Below, in pieces: positions 46,671 through 55,326 of a DNA stretch of 64,000 bases. Source of the DNA: Streptomyces sp. NRRL S-31 (GTDB taxonomy: Bacteria > Actinomycetota > Actinomycetes > Streptomycetales > Streptomycetaceae); assembly GCF_000718775.1 (NCBI RefSeq), contig NZ_JOCB01000006.1:59770-123769 (forward strand), given 5' to 3'. Position 1 is the stretch's first letter, and each line of letters starts with the position of its first letter. The translations under genes were made by a program, and so were the position numbers. Under the pieces are notes generated by a model. It did not search any database and was not told the origin of the DNA. It saw only the letters and a list, made by a program, of their open reading frames with translations.

Positions 46671-46830
46671 GTTCGTTTCTGCTTAATGGAAGATTGCCGT
46701 TGTGTGTCGCCGCTTGTCAAGGGGGGTCGCCCCGATGGCCGCGCACCGGCCGGGCCGCCTGTGCGCGGCGGCCGGGTCCGGGGCGGGCCGAGGCTGCGCG
46801 GAAAGGCGTGCCGGGCGTTAGGTTGTGCGC

Positions 46831-47079
46831 GTGCGATTGAGAGTGGAGTTCACGACCGAGCCCTTCGACCTCGACGAGGCGCCGCCGCACGCCGTGGTCG
46901 CCCGCGAGGTCGTCGAGGCGGCCCGGCTGGACGCCCTGGACGTGGGACCGTTCGGCAACACCGCGGAGGGCGGTGCGGACGCCGTGCTCACCGCGGTGGA
47001 CGCGCTGCTGCGCAGGTCGCTCGCGGCCGGCGCCACCCGCATCTCGCTCCAGGTCAACGTGATCGGGGAGAGCGAGTGA
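46831..47079 (+). CDS. Thiamine-binding MTH1187/DUF77-family protein
   Basis: An 82-residue ferredoxin-like alpha-beta protein: VRLRVEFTTEPFDLDEAPPHAVVAREVVEAARL, then DVGPFGNTAEGGADAVLTAVDALLRRSLAAGATRISLQVNVI, which is the signature end of the family that binds thiamine or its precursors. The start is one of two GTG codons, 46825 or 46831; neither has a good ribosome site. It overlaps the next gene by four bases. Its presence beside thiamine-diphosphate-dependent glyoxylate metabolism may be functional, for example in cofactor sensing or buffering; this is inference. Confidence 0.75.
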   Translation: MRLRVEFTTEPFDLDEAPPHAVVAREVVEAARLDALDVGPFGNTAEGGADAVLTAVDALLRRSLAAGATRISLQVNVIGESE

Positions 47080-47444
47080 CCGGCACCGGGGACGAGTCGT
47101 TCATCGCGGCCGTGAAGCCGCTGGTCGACGCGATCGGCGGCGAGATGCTGCCGCCGGACGAGGCGTGCCCCGACGACGTGGTGCTGACCTGGGAGGGTGC
47201 GGCGGCCGTCGCCGTGCGGCTGCCGCAGCTCGCCGACTCCCTCGACCACATCCTGGCCGCGATGGAGCGCCGCAAGGGCATGCCCCTCGCGGATCTGGAC
47301 CGCAAGGCCAAACAGGAGGTCGTCCGGGTGCTGGAGGCCCGCGGGGCCTTCTCGGTGCGGCACGGCGTGGAGACCGTCGCCGGCGCCCTCGGCGTCAGCC
47401 GCTTCACCGTCTACAACTACCTGAACCGCCAGAAAGAGAGCTGA
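47076..47444 (+). CDS. YheO-type helix-turn-helix regulator
   Basis: A 122-residue protein. The C-terminal half (LADLDRKAKQEVVRVLEARGAFSVRHGVETVAGALGVSRFTVYNYLNRQ) is the HTH_22 DNA-binding domain of YheO-like proteins. The short N-terminal half lacks the PAS domain of full-length YheO. The GTG overlaps the thiamine-binding gene (GTGA), so the two are translated together. It is followed by a terminator and then by the uraD-uraH-uricase operon, whose promoter carries a palindrome; this protein is the nearest candidate to bind it. Confidence 0.8.
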   Translation: MTGTGDESFIAAVKPLVDAIGGEMLPPDEACPDDVVLTWEGAAAVAVRLPQLADSLDHILAAMERRKGMPLADLDRKAKQEVVRVLEARGAFSVRHGVETVAGALGVSRFTVYNYLNRQKES

Positions 47445-47457
47445 CCGGGCCCTTGTG

Positions 47458-47490
47458 GAGCCGCCGTCCGGCCTGTCCGGACGGCGGCTC
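47458..47490. terminator. Terminator after the HTH gene
   Basis: Exact 14-base arms (47458-47471 and 47477-47490) around the loop CCTGT, beginning 14 bases past the stop codon. Confidence 0.85.
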
Positions 47491-47554
47491 CCGGCGTTTC
47501 GGCGGAGGGCCGTTCGACCCTGTCGTGAAGCCCTCGTATTTGTTACTCAGAATT

Positions 47555-47571
47555 TTCAACAAACTGTTGAC
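47555..47571. promoter_or_regulatory. Operator-like palindrome upstream of uraD
   Basis: TTCAACAAACTGTTGAC, the exact reverse complement of the site at 44687-44703 before katA. It lies about 65 bases upstream of the uraD start in a locally A+T-rich segment (47535-47580), probably overlapping the promoter. Confidence 0.65.
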
Positions 47572-47633
47572 GTCATGTTTCCGAGGGCGTTAGCTATCCG
47601 CAGCCCGTTCAGCACAAGGCCACGGAGGCACCC

Positions 47634-48143
47634 GTGACTTCGACTTCCACGCCGCCGGGCCTGGCCCGCTTCAACACCTCGCCGGAGGGCGACGCGCTCG
47701 CCGCGCTCCACGAGGCGTGCAGCTCCACGGTGTGGGCACGGCGGCTGCTGGCCGCCCGTCCCTACGCCGGCCCCGAGGATCTCTACGCAGCCAGCGACGC
47801 CGCCACGGCGGAGCTGACCGCCAAGGATCTCCGGGAGGCCATGGCCGGGCACCCGCCGATCGGCCGCCCCAAGCCGGGGGACCCCGCCTCGGCCCGGGAA
47901 CAGCGCGGCATGGCCGGCGCCTCCGAGCAGCTCAAGGCGGAGATGCTCGAACTCAACCTGGCCTACCAGGAGAAGTTCGGCCATGTCTTCCTGATCTGCG
48001 CCACCGGCAGGACCGGTGAGCAGATGCGGGACGCCGTCAAGGAGCGGATCGGGAACTCGCCGGAGCGGGAGCGGGAGATCGTCCGCACGGAGCTGGGGAA
48101 GATCAACCGCATCCGACTGGCACGACTCGTCGAAGAGGACTGA
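47634..48143 (+). CDS. uraD: OHCU decarboxylase
   Basis: A 169-residue all-helical enzyme that decarboxylates 2-oxo-4-hydroxy-4-carboxy-5-ureidoimidazoline to S-allantoin, the last step from urate. The catalytic His73 lies in the family motif GHPPIG, and the helical core shows EMLELNLAYQEKFGHVFLICATGRTGEQM. GTG start with ACGGAGG upstream. First gene of the uraD-uraH-uricase operon. Confidence 0.93.
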   Translation: MTSTSTPPGLARFNTSPEGDALAALHEACSSTVWARRLLAARPYAGPEDLYAASDAATAELTAKDLREAMAGHPPIGRPKPGDPASAREQRGMAGASEQLKAEMLELNLAYQEKFGHVFLICATGRTGEQMRDAVKERIGNSPEREREIVRTELGKINRIRLARLVEED

Positions 48144-48151
48144 CAGCAGCC

Positions 48152-48553
48152 ATGAGCACCAGCACCACGGCCTCGGTGTCCACGCACATCCTGGACACCT
48201 CCGCCGGCCGGCCCGCCGAGGCCGTCCCCGTCCGCCTCTCCGCCCGCTCCGGGCGCGACGCCCAGTGGCGCGAACTCGGCGGTTCGGCCACCGACGCGGA
48301 CGGGCGGTGCAAGGATCTCCCGGCTCTGCCGGAGGGAACCACCCACGTACGGCTCGACTTCGACACCGAGCCGTACTTCGCCAAGAAACAAGCCGCGGCC
48401 CAGCAGGACGCCCCCGCGCTCCGGGACAGCGAGAACGGCCGACCGGTGTTCTTCCCCGAGGTCACCATCGCCTTCGCGGTGGTGCCCGGCGAGCACTACC
48501 ACGTTCCGCTGCTGCTCAACCCGTTCGGCTACTCCGTTTACCGAGGGAGCTGA
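48152..48553 (+). CDS. uraH: 5-hydroxyisourate hydrolase (transthyretin-like)
   Basis: A 133-residue protein with the transthyretin fold. The active-site His12 lies in STHILDTSAGRPA and the C-terminal signature tetrapeptide YRGS is intact, which separates the enzyme from true transthyretin. It hydrolyses 5-hydroxyisourate, made by uricase, to OHCU. It begins eight bases after the uraD stop. Confidence 0.94.
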   Translation: MSTSTTASVSTHILDTSAGRPAEAVPVRLSARSGRDAQWRELGGSATDADGRCKDLPALPEGTTHVRLDFDTEPYFAKKQAAAQQDAPALRDSENGRPVFFPEVTIAFAVVPGEHYHVPLLLNPFGYSVYRGS

Positions 48554-48561
48554 CCGACACC

Positions 48562-49497
48562 ATGACCCGTTTCGTCCTGGGACAGAACCAGTACGGCAAG
48601 TCCGAGAACCGCGTTGTCAAGATCACGCGTGACGGCGACACGCACCACATCAAGGACCTGAACGTCTCCGTCGCCCTCTCCGGCGACATGGAGGAGGTCC
48701 ACCGCAGCGGTTCCAACGCGAACGTCCTGCCGACCGACACCACCAAGAACACGGTGTACGCCTTCGCCAAGGAACACGGCATCGTGAGCGCCGAGGACCT
48801 CGGCGTCAAGCTCGCCCGCCACTTCGTGGACAACAACGAGCCGATCCACCGGGCCCGCATCCGCATCGAGGAGTACGCCTGGGAGCGGATCGAGACCTCG
48901 CAGTCCGGTGCCCGCTTCGTCGGCGCCGACGAGATCGCCCACTCCTTCGTCCGCAAGGGCCAGGAGACCCGCGTCGCGCAGATCACCTACGACGGCCACG
49001 GCATCCAGGTGCTCTCCGGGTTCAAGGACCTCACCGTCCTGAACTCGACCAACTCCGAGTTCTTCGGCTTCCTCAAGGACAAGTACACCACCCTTCAGGA
49101 GGACTACGACCGCATACTCGCCACCACCGTCTCCACCTGGTGGCGGCACAACTGGGACGGCGTCGACTCGCACGCCCCGGACTGGGACCGCTCGTACAAC
49201 GGGGTGCGCAAGCACGCGCTCCAGGCGTTCGCCGAGACCTACTCGTACTCGCTCCAGCAGACCCTCTTCGAGATGGGCGTGCGGGTGCTGAACTCGCGCG
49301 ACGAGGTCGAGGAGATCCGTTTCTCGATGCCCAACAAGCACCACTTCCGCTCGGACCTGTCGCCCTTCGGGATCGACAACGAGGCCAAGGACGGCGCCGT
49401 CTACTTCGCCGCCGACCGCCCCTACGGCCTGATCGAGGCCACCATCCTGCGGGACGGCGCCGAGCAGCTCATCCCGGTCGACATGACCAACCTCTGA
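48562..49497 (+). CDS. Urate oxidase (uricase)
   Basis: A 311-residue cofactor-free uricase with two tandem tunnelling-fold halves. The family signature NVLPTDTTKNTVYAFAKEH (about 54-72) carries the catalytic Thr; IRIEEYAWERI and VLNSTNSEFFGFLKD mark the second half. It oxidises urate to 5-hydroxyisourate with O2 and releases H2O2. The ATG follows uraH by eight bases. A 15-base-pair terminator hairpin lies immediately after. Confidence 0.95.
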   Translation: MTRFVLGQNQYGKSENRVVKITRDGDTHHIKDLNVSVALSGDMEEVHRSGSNANVLPTDTTKNTVYAFAKEHGIVSAEDLGVKLARHFVDNNEPIHRARIRIEEYAWERIETSQSGARFVGADEIAHSFVRKGQETRVAQITYDGHGIQVLSGFKDLTVLNSTNSEFFGFLKDKYTTLQEDYDRILATTVSTWWRHNWDGVDSHAPDWDRSYNGVRKHALQAFAETYSYSLQQTLFEMGVRVLNSRDEVEEIRFSMPNKHHFRSDLSPFGIDNEAKDGAVYFAADRPYGLIEATILRDGAEQLIPVDMTNL

Positions 49498-49505
49498 CGC
49501 GGGAC

Positions 49506-49543
49506 GCGTGCCCCCGGCCCCGCCACCCGGGCCGGGGGCACGC
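49506..49543. terminator. Terminator after uricase
   Basis: Exact 15-base arms (49506-49520 and 49529-49543) around an 8-base loop, nine bases past the stop codon. The permease gene starts 18 bases later, so read-through or a separate promoter is required. Confidence 0.85.
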
Positions 49544-49561
49544 CACACCGGAGGGAACAAA

Positions 49562-50974
49562 ATGGCACTGCCTGCGAAGGGGCCCGCCACAGCCCCCTGT
49601 TCCACCCCGCCGGAGCACATCGAGGACGCCGTCACGTCCGTGCACCCGGTGGACGAGAAGCTCCACGTATCGCGGCTCGTCCCCGCCGCGCTCCAGCACA
49701 TCGCCGCCATGTACGCGGGCGTCGTCACTCCTCCGCTCATCATCGGCCAGGCCTGCGGACTCGACATCGCGGCCCGCACCCGGCTCATCGCCGCGAGCCT
49801 GCTCATCGCCGGCGTCGCGACCATCCTCCAGACCATCGGCGTCAAGGGATTCGTCGGCAACCGGCTGCCCTTCGTCAACGCCGCCTCCTCCGCCGGCATC
49901 GCCCCCATCCTGGCGATCGCCGAGACCAACGGAAAGGGACACCAACTCCCCGCCATCTACGGCGCGGTGATGGTCGCCGGCGCCTTCTGCCTGGCGCTCG
50001 GCCCGTTCTTCGGCCGGCTGCTCCGGTTCTTCCCACCCCTGGTCACCGGCGTGGTCATCACCCTGATCGGCGTCACCCTGATGCCCGTCCCGGTCGGCTG
50101 GGCGCAAGGCGGCGACAAGGCCGCCGCCGACTTCGGCGCCATGCGGCACCTCGCGCTCGCCGGATTCACCCTCGCCGTCATCCTGCTGATCCAGCGCTTC
50201 GGCAAGGGCTTCGTCAAACAGGTCGCCCTGCTCTTCGGCCTGCTCATCGGCACCCTGGCCGCGATCCCCTTCGGCATGGCCGACTTCAGCGGCCTGAAGT
50301 CCGCGCCCGTCGCCGCGCTGCCCACCCCGTTCGCCTTCGGCACCCCCGAGTTCCAGCCGGCGGCCATCCTCTCGCTGTGCATCGTGATGCTGGTGCTGAT
50401 GACCGAGTCCTCGGCCGGCATGCTCGCCCTCGGCGAGATCTGCGACCGCCGCGCCGACGCGAAGATCATCACCCGCGGTCTGCGCACCGACGGCCTCGCC
50501 ACCCTGCTCGGCCCCGTCTTCGGCGGCTTCCCCACCTCCGCCTTCGCCCAGAACGTCGGGGTCGTCTCGCTCACCCGGGTGCGCAGCCGCTACGTCGTCG
50601 CCGTGGCCGGCGGCAGCCTGCTGGTCCTCGGCGCCTTCCCGGTGCTCGGCGCGGTCGTCTCCCTGGTGCCCATGCCGGTCCTCGGCGGCGCGGGCATCGT
50701 GCTCTTCGGCTCCATCGCCGTCAGCGGCATCCGCACACTGTCTGAGGCCGGGCTGGACGACAGCTCGAACATCATCCTGGTGGCCGTGGCCCTCGGCGCC
50801 GGCATCATCCCGCTGGCCGCGCCGACCTTCTACGTCGGCTTCCCGGCCTGGGCCCAGACCGTGCTCGGCTCCGGCATCAGCGCGGGCGCCCTCGTCGCCG
50901 TGCTGCTGAATCTGTTCTTCCACCATCTCGGCACCCGGAGCCGTCAGACGGCTCCGGCACTCAAATCCTCCTAG
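49562..50974 (+). CDS. NCS2-family xanthine/urate permease
   Basis: A 470-residue membrane protein of the nucleobase-ascorbate transporter family, with about 14 spans. Seen are HPVDEKLHVSRLVPAALQHIAAMYAGVVTPPLIIG, the conserved acidic span with MTESSAGMLALGEICDR, and GGFPTSAFAQNVGVVSLTRVRSRYV, the substrate-site motif of urate and xanthine carriers. The start is the ATG at 49562, with GGAGGGAAC upstream. Downstream of uricase, it probably brings in urate or xanthine. It is clearly paralogous to the permease at 52677-54044. Confidence 0.93.
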   Translation: MALPAKGPATAPCSTPPEHIEDAVTSVHPVDEKLHVSRLVPAALQHIAAMYAGVVTPPLIIGQACGLDIAARTRLIAASLLIAGVATILQTIGVKGFVGNRLPFVNAASSAGIAPILAIAETNGKGHQLPAIYGAVMVAGAFCLALGPFFGRLLRFFPPLVTGVVITLIGVTLMPVPVGWAQGGDKAAADFGAMRHLALAGFTLAVILLIQRFGKGFVKQVALLFGLLIGTLAAIPFGMADFSGLKSAPVAALPTPFAFGTPEFQPAAILSLCIVMLVLMTESSAGMLALGEICDRRADAKIITRGLRTDGLATLLGPVFGGFPTSAFAQNVGVVSLTRVRSRYVVAVAGGSLLVLGAFPVLGAVVSLVPMPVLGGAGIVLFGSIAVSGIRTLSEAGLDDSSNIILVAVALGAGIIPLAAPTFYVGFPAWAQTVLGSGISAGALVAVLLNLFFHHLGTRSRQTAPALKSS

Positions 50975-50991
50975 GGTCCTGCCGTGCCCTC

Positions 50992-51020
50992 CCCGTGGAC
51001 ACGCCCCCCGCGTCCACGGG
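50992..51020. terminator. Hairpin between permease and deaminase genes
   Basis: CCCGTGGAC and GTCCACGGG, exact 9-base arms around 11 bases, in the 72-base gap. It ends 26 bases before the deaminase start, so it may be an attenuating hairpin in the leader rather than a full terminator. Confidence 0.5.
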
Positions 51021-51046
51021 CCGCCACCGAAAGACAAGGAAGCACC

Positions 51047-52432
51047 ATGGCACCATCGGCAGCCCAGCGCATCGTCATCGAGAACTGCGCGATCGCGACC
51101 GTGGACGCGGCGGACACGGAGTACGCCTCCGGACACCTCGTCCTCGCCGGCAACCGGATCGAGTCGGTCGGCGCGGGCAAGGCCCCCGGGAACCTGGAGA
51201 ACGTGGTGCGCCGGATCGACGGGCGCGGCCATCTGGCCACGCCCGGTCTGGTCAACACCCACCACCACTTCTACCAGTGGATCACCCGGGGCCTGGCCAC
51301 CGACCACAACCTGTTCGACTGGCTGGTCGCGCTCTACCCCACGTGGGCGCGTATCGACGAGCAGATGACGTACGCGGCGGCGCAGGGCTCCCTCGCCATG
51401 ATGGCCCGGGGCGGTGTCACCACGGCCATGGACCACCACTACGTCTACCCGCACGGCACCGGTGACCTGTCCGGCTCGATCATCCGGGCCGCCGCCGAGA
51501 TGGGCGTCCGCTTCACGCTGGCCCGCGGCTCGATGGACCGCAGCGAGAAGGACGGCGGTCTGCCGCCGGACTTCGCCGTCGAGACGCTCCAGGGCGCCCT
51601 CGCCGCCACCGAGGAGACCGTCAAGAAGCACCACGACGCCTCCTTCGACGCCATGACCCAGGTGGCCGTCGCGCCCTGCTCGCCGTTCTCCGTCTCCACC
51701 GAACTCATGCGTGAGGGCGCCGAGTTGGCCCGCCGCCTGGGGGTACGGCTGCACACCCACGGCTCGGAGACCGTGGAGGAGGAGAAGTTCTGCCACGAGC
51801 TGTTCGGCATGGGCCCCACCGACTACTTCGAGTCCACCGGCTGGCTCGGTGAGGACGTGTGGATGGCGCACTGCGTCCACATGAACGACTCCGACATCGC
51901 GGCCTTCGCCCGGACCAGGACCGGCGTCGCCCACTGCCCCTCGTCCAACGCCCGCCTCGCCGCCGGCATCGCCCGCGTCCCCGACCTGCTGAAGGCGGGC
52001 GTACCGGTCGGCCTCGGCGTCGACGGCACCGCCTCCAACGAGTCCGGCGAACTCCACACCGAGCTGCGCAACGCCCTGCTGATCAACCGCCTCGGCGCCC
52101 ACCGCGAGGCGGCCCTCAACGCCCGCCAGGCCCTGCGGCTCGGCACCCACGGCGGCGCCCGGGTCCTCGGCCGGGCCGAACAGATCGGCTCGCTGGAGCC
52201 CGGCAAGCTGGCCGACGTGGTGCTGTGGAAGATGGACACGCTCGCCCACGCCTCCATCGCCGACCCGGTGACCGCGCTGGTCTTCGGCGCGGCGGCCCCG
52301 GTCACCGCCTCCTTCGTGGGCGGCCGGCAGATCGTCGAGGACGGCCGCCTGCTCACCGTCGACGAGGACGCCGTCGCCGCCTCCACCCGCGAGGAGGCCC
52401 AGCGCCTGGCCCGGATCGCAGCCCAGGGCTGA
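51047..52432 (+). CDS. 8-oxoguanine deaminase
   Basis: A 461-residue amidohydrolase. The zinc site is built from HxH (His72, His74 in VNTHHHFYQW), the His of HTHGSE, the His of MAHCVHMND and the Asp of GLGVDGTASNESG. The combination THHHFYQWITRGL ... DHHYVYPHG matches 8-oxoguanine deaminases rather than guanine deaminase or TRZ/ATZ s-triazine hydrolases. It converts 8-oxoguanine to urate, feeding uricase directly. The ATG at 51047 has AAGGAAG upstream. Confidence 0.88.
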   Translation: MAPSAAQRIVIENCAIATVDAADTEYASGHLVLAGNRIESVGAGKAPGNLENVVRRIDGRGHLATPGLVNTHHHFYQWITRGLATDHNLFDWLVALYPTWARIDEQMTYAAAQGSLAMMARGGVTTAMDHHYVYPHGTGDLSGSIIRAAAEMGVRFTLARGSMDRSEKDGGLPPDFAVETLQGALAATEETVKKHHDASFDAMTQVAVAPCSPFSVSTELMREGAELARRLGVRLHTHGSETVEEEKFCHELFGMGPTDYFESTGWLGEDVWMAHCVHMNDSDIAAFARTRTGVAHCPSSNARLAAGIARVPDLLKAGVPVGLGVDGTASNESGELHTELRNALLINRLGAHREAALNARQALRLGTHGGARVLGRAEQIGSLEPGKLADVVLWKMDTLAHASIADPVTALVFGAAAPVTASFVGGRQIVEDGRLLTVDEDAVAASTREEAQRLARIAAQG

Positions 52433-52456
52433 TCCGCCCCGGGCTCTCCCCAGACT

Positions 52457-52558
52457 CCGGCCGGGAGGGACGGCTCCCGGCCGGGACCCGTGGATCCGAG
52501 CGGGATCCACGGCACGCCGTCTCCGGGGCCCGTGCGGACGCACGCGCCCCGGAGACGG
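52457..52558. repeat. Three consecutive hairpins between deaminase and permease
   Basis: Hairpin 1: 11-base arms 52457-52467/52474-52484. Hairpin 2: 10-base arms 52488-52497/52503-52512. Hairpin 3: 13-base arms 52517-52529/52546-52558 with an inner 5-base stem. All arms are exact. Spacers between them are only 3-4 bases. One or more probably terminate the deaminase transcript. Confidence 0.8.
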
Positions 52559-52676
52559 TCACCCCGCACCGCTCACCCACCGCTCACGCGTCACCCCCGT
52601 CACGGTCCCGCACGACCACACGCACCACCTCCATGAAACCCACGTGACGACGTGTCACCCGCCCGGAGGAGCAGCC

Positions 52677-54044
52677 GTGGCCGCCCATCCAGTTGACGAA
52701 AAACTCCCCGCTCTCAAAATGGCGACCAGCGGTCTACAACACGTGGCCGCCATGTACGCAGGAGTCGTCGCCCCACCCCTCATCGTCGGCGCGGCCATCG
52801 GCCTGTCCGCCACCGACCTGACCTTCCTCACCGGTGCCTGCCTGTTCACCGCCGGCCTCGCCACCTTCCTCCAGACGCTCGGCTTCTGGAAGATCGGCGC
52901 CCGGCTGCCCTTCGTCAACGGCGTCACCTTCGCCGGTGTCGCCCCCATGACCGCGATCGTCGCCTCCACCGAGGACAAGTCCGACGCCCTGCCGATCATC
53001 TTCGGCGCGGTCATCGTCGCCGGACTCCTCGGCTTCCTCGCCGCGCCGGTCTTCTGCAAGGCGGTCCGCTTCTTCCCGCCGGTCGTCACCGGCTCCGTCA
53101 TCACCCTGATCGGGATCTCCCTGCTGCCGGTCGCCTTCGGCTGGGCGCAGGGCCCCGACCCCAAGGCCGACGACTACGGTTCGACGACCTACCTCACCCT
53201 CGCCGGTGTCACCCTGCTGATCGTCCTGCTGCTGCGCCGCTTCACCCGGGGCTTCGTCAAGCAGATCGCCGTCCTGCTCGGTCTGATCGTCGGCACTCTT
53301 GTCGCGATCCCCTTCGGCGTCACCGACTTCAGTCCCGTCGCCGACGCCGACGTGGTCGGCTTCCCGACCCCGTTCCACTTCGGCGCACCCCAGTTCCAGC
53401 TCGCCGCGATCCTCTCCCTGTGCGTGGTGATGGTGGTCTCGATGACCGAGTCGACCGCCGACATGCTGGCGCTCGGCGAGATCGTCGAACGGCCCGCCGA
53501 CGAGAAGACCATCGCCGCCGGCCTGCGCGCCGACACCCTCGGCTCCGCGCTCAGCCCGCTGTTCAACGGCTTCATGTGCAGCGCCTTCGCACAGAACATC
53601 GGCCTGGTCGCGATGACGCGGATCCGCAGCCGGTACGTCGTCGCGACCGGCGGCGGCTTCCTGGTCCTGATGGGCCTGTGTCCGATGGCCGCCTCGCTCA
53701 TCGCGGTCGTGCCCCGCCCGGTGCTCGGCGGCGCCGGCGTCGTGCTGTTCGGCTCGGTCGCGGCCAGCGGCATCCAGACCCTGGTCCGGGCCGGCCTGGA
53801 CCGCGACAACAACGTGCTGATCGTGGCCGTGTCCCTCGCGGTCGGCATCATCCCGATCACCGCGCCGGAGTTCTACCACTCCTTCCCCGAGACCGCGAAG
53901 ATCGTCCTGGACTCGGGCATCTCCACCGGCTGCGTCATGGCCGTGGTGCTCAACCTCCTCTTCAACCACATCGGCAGGGGCCGCGACGCCCAGGACGTCA
54001 CCCATCCGATGGAGGCGGGGGAGGAGATCGCCGCTGTCCACTGA
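52677..54044 (+). CDS. Second NCS2-family xanthine/urate permease
   Basis: A 455-residue paralogue of the permease at 49562-50974, with the same HPVDEKL...LQHVAAMYAGVVAPPLIVG start, MTESTADMLALGEIVERP and NGFMCSAFAQNIGLVAMTRIRSRYV motifs. Gly-to-Asn and other changes in the substrate-site segments suggest a different purine preference. I chose the GTG at 52677, which has GGAGGAG five bases upstream; an earlier GTG at 52644 has none. It follows the 8-oxoguanine deaminase gene and may import its substrate or a related oxidised purine; this is inference. Confidence 0.93.
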   Translation: MAAHPVDEKLPALKMATSGLQHVAAMYAGVVAPPLIVGAAIGLSATDLTFLTGACLFTAGLATFLQTLGFWKIGARLPFVNGVTFAGVAPMTAIVASTEDKSDALPIIFGAVIVAGLLGFLAAPVFCKAVRFFPPVVTGSVITLIGISLLPVAFGWAQGPDPKADDYGSTTYLTLAGVTLLIVLLLRRFTRGFVKQIAVLLGLIVGTLVAIPFGVTDFSPVADADVVGFPTPFHFGAPQFQLAAILSLCVVMVVSMTESTADMLALGEIVERPADEKTIAAGLRADTLGSALSPLFNGFMCSAFAQNIGLVAMTRIRSRYVVATGGGFLVLMGLCPMAASLIAVVPRPVLGGAGVVLFGSVAASGIQTLVRAGLDRDNNVLIVAVSLAVGIIPITAPEFYHSFPETAKIVLDSGISTGCVMAVVLNLLFNHIGRGRDAQDVTHPMEAGEEIAAVH

Positions 54045-54066
54045 CACCGACGACCAGCACTTACCC

Positions 54067-54104
54067 GGCCGGGGGCCACGGAGCCGACTCCGCGACCCCC
54101 GGCC
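54067..54104. terminator. Bidirectional terminator after the second permease
   Basis: Outer 9-base arms (54067-54075/54096-54104) and inner 5-base arms (54079-54083/54088-54092) form one long stem with a small internal loop, 22 bases past the stop, between convergent genes. Confidence 0.8.
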
Positions 54105-54230
54105 TTCGCGCTGGCCCCGGCGCTCTACAGGCCGAGCGGGTCCGGGTCGGTCGCCCACGTTCGATGTCGCGGTCGACTCCGCGGTCGACTCCGGCGCCGG
54201 CTCTGGCGTCGACCGATCCCGGCATGCGGG

Positions 54231-54851
54231 TCACACCCGGCGCGGCGAGGCCAGCAGATAGCGCGCCCTGGTCCGCGGCTCGGTGTACTCGCCCGTCTGC
54301 CAGCCCGCCTCCTCCAGCGTGGCCGCGCAGGCCGCCAGCGCCTCCGCATCCGGCGCGTACACCGCGACCGCCTCCGGCTGCGGGGTGGCCCGGACCCGGT
54401 AGCCGTCCGCGCCGCCGCCCGCCGGACGGTGCCCGGCCGCCTCCAGCGCGAGCGCCGCGGCCCGCACCAGATGCGCCCGCTCCCAGCCGCAGGGCCGGTC
54501 CACGGCGCCGTCGGGATGCGTCATCCGGCGCAGCTCCAGCAGGCCCTGCCAGGCGCTGTGCACCTCGCGTTGCCGGGCCGGGCCGGACGCGGGCGGCTCC
54601 TCCTCGCCGCCGACGCGGGCCGCGAACACCCCGGCCTCCGGCACCGGTGCGGCGGGCGCCTCGGGCACCGCCTCCCGTATCCGGTGGCCCGCCGGGGTGA
54701 GGAAGTGGTCGTGCGGCGGCCGGGGGTGACGGAAGGCGAGCCCCCGCTGCACCAGCGCGGCCAGCTGGGATCGGGTGCCGCGCAGCCGGCCGGTGACCGG
54801 ATCGGCGGCCTCGATCACCCGCCGCTGCGCGACGGTCGGCGGTCGGGACAC
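54231..54851 (-). CDS. Hypothetical protein, winged-helix-like N-terminus
   Basis: A 206-residue protein. The first 65 residues (PPTVAQRRVIEAADPVTGRLRGTRSQLAALVQRGLAFRHPRPPHDHFLTPAGHRIRE) look like a winged-helix wHTH. The middle is Pro/Glu-rich. The C-terminus (YRVRATPQPEAVAVYAPDAEALAACAATLEEAGWQTGEYTEPRTRARYLLASP) is an alpha-beta domain. It may be a DNA-binding protein, but no family can be named. The GTG at 54851 has GGAAGGAGG upstream; the frame reaching 54932 was rejected for lack of a ribosome site. Confidence 0.7.
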   Translation of the reverse strand: MSRPPTVAQRRVIEAADPVTGRLRGTRSQLAALVQRGLAFRHPRPPHDHFLTPAGHRIREAVPEAPAAPVPEAGVFAARVGGEEEPPASGPARQREVHSAWQGLLELRRMTHPDGAVDRPCGWERAHLVRAAALALEAAGHRPAGGGADGYRVRATPQPEAVAVYAPDAEALAACAATLEEAGWQTGEYTEPRTRARYLLASPRRV

Positions 54852-55326
54852 GGCAGCCTCCTTCCGGCACCGTCGGTGTGCGCGGCCGCCCGGCGGACGA
54901 CCCATCAGCAGACTACGGGGCGGGTCTGACAACGCGGGTCCGCGCGGCGCGGGCGGTCAGGACGGCGGGCGTGGTGGTGGCCGGCATCGGCGGCTCCGGG
55001 AACGGAAGGGTCCCGCATCGGGTGGGACGGCGGTCACCGTGCACGGCGCCGCCTCCCTGTTCGGTGCCCTCGGCGGCGCGGCCGGCACCGGCGGCACGAT
55101 CCCGGGCCGGCACCCGGCCCGGCTGGTACGCGGCCGTCATCCAACTGGTCGCCGGGGCCCTCCGGCCCGCCCGCCGCCGCACTCGGGCGGGCCTGGATCC
55201 GGGCCCGGGCGGCTCGGTCCGGCACGGCTGCTTCGGGCTCCGGACGGCCCCGGCCCCGCAGTTCGGCCCGGCAGCGTTACCGCGGGTCCGGGAGGTCCGG
55301 GGCCCGAACGACGCGGCCCGCCACCG
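54852..55326. other. Intergenic region, nothing recognised
   Basis: About 475 bases between the start of one minus-strand gene and the end of the next. Open frames on the plus strand here are Arg/Pro/Ala-rich shadows. I see no promoter, repeat or RNA that I can support. Confidence 0.5.
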
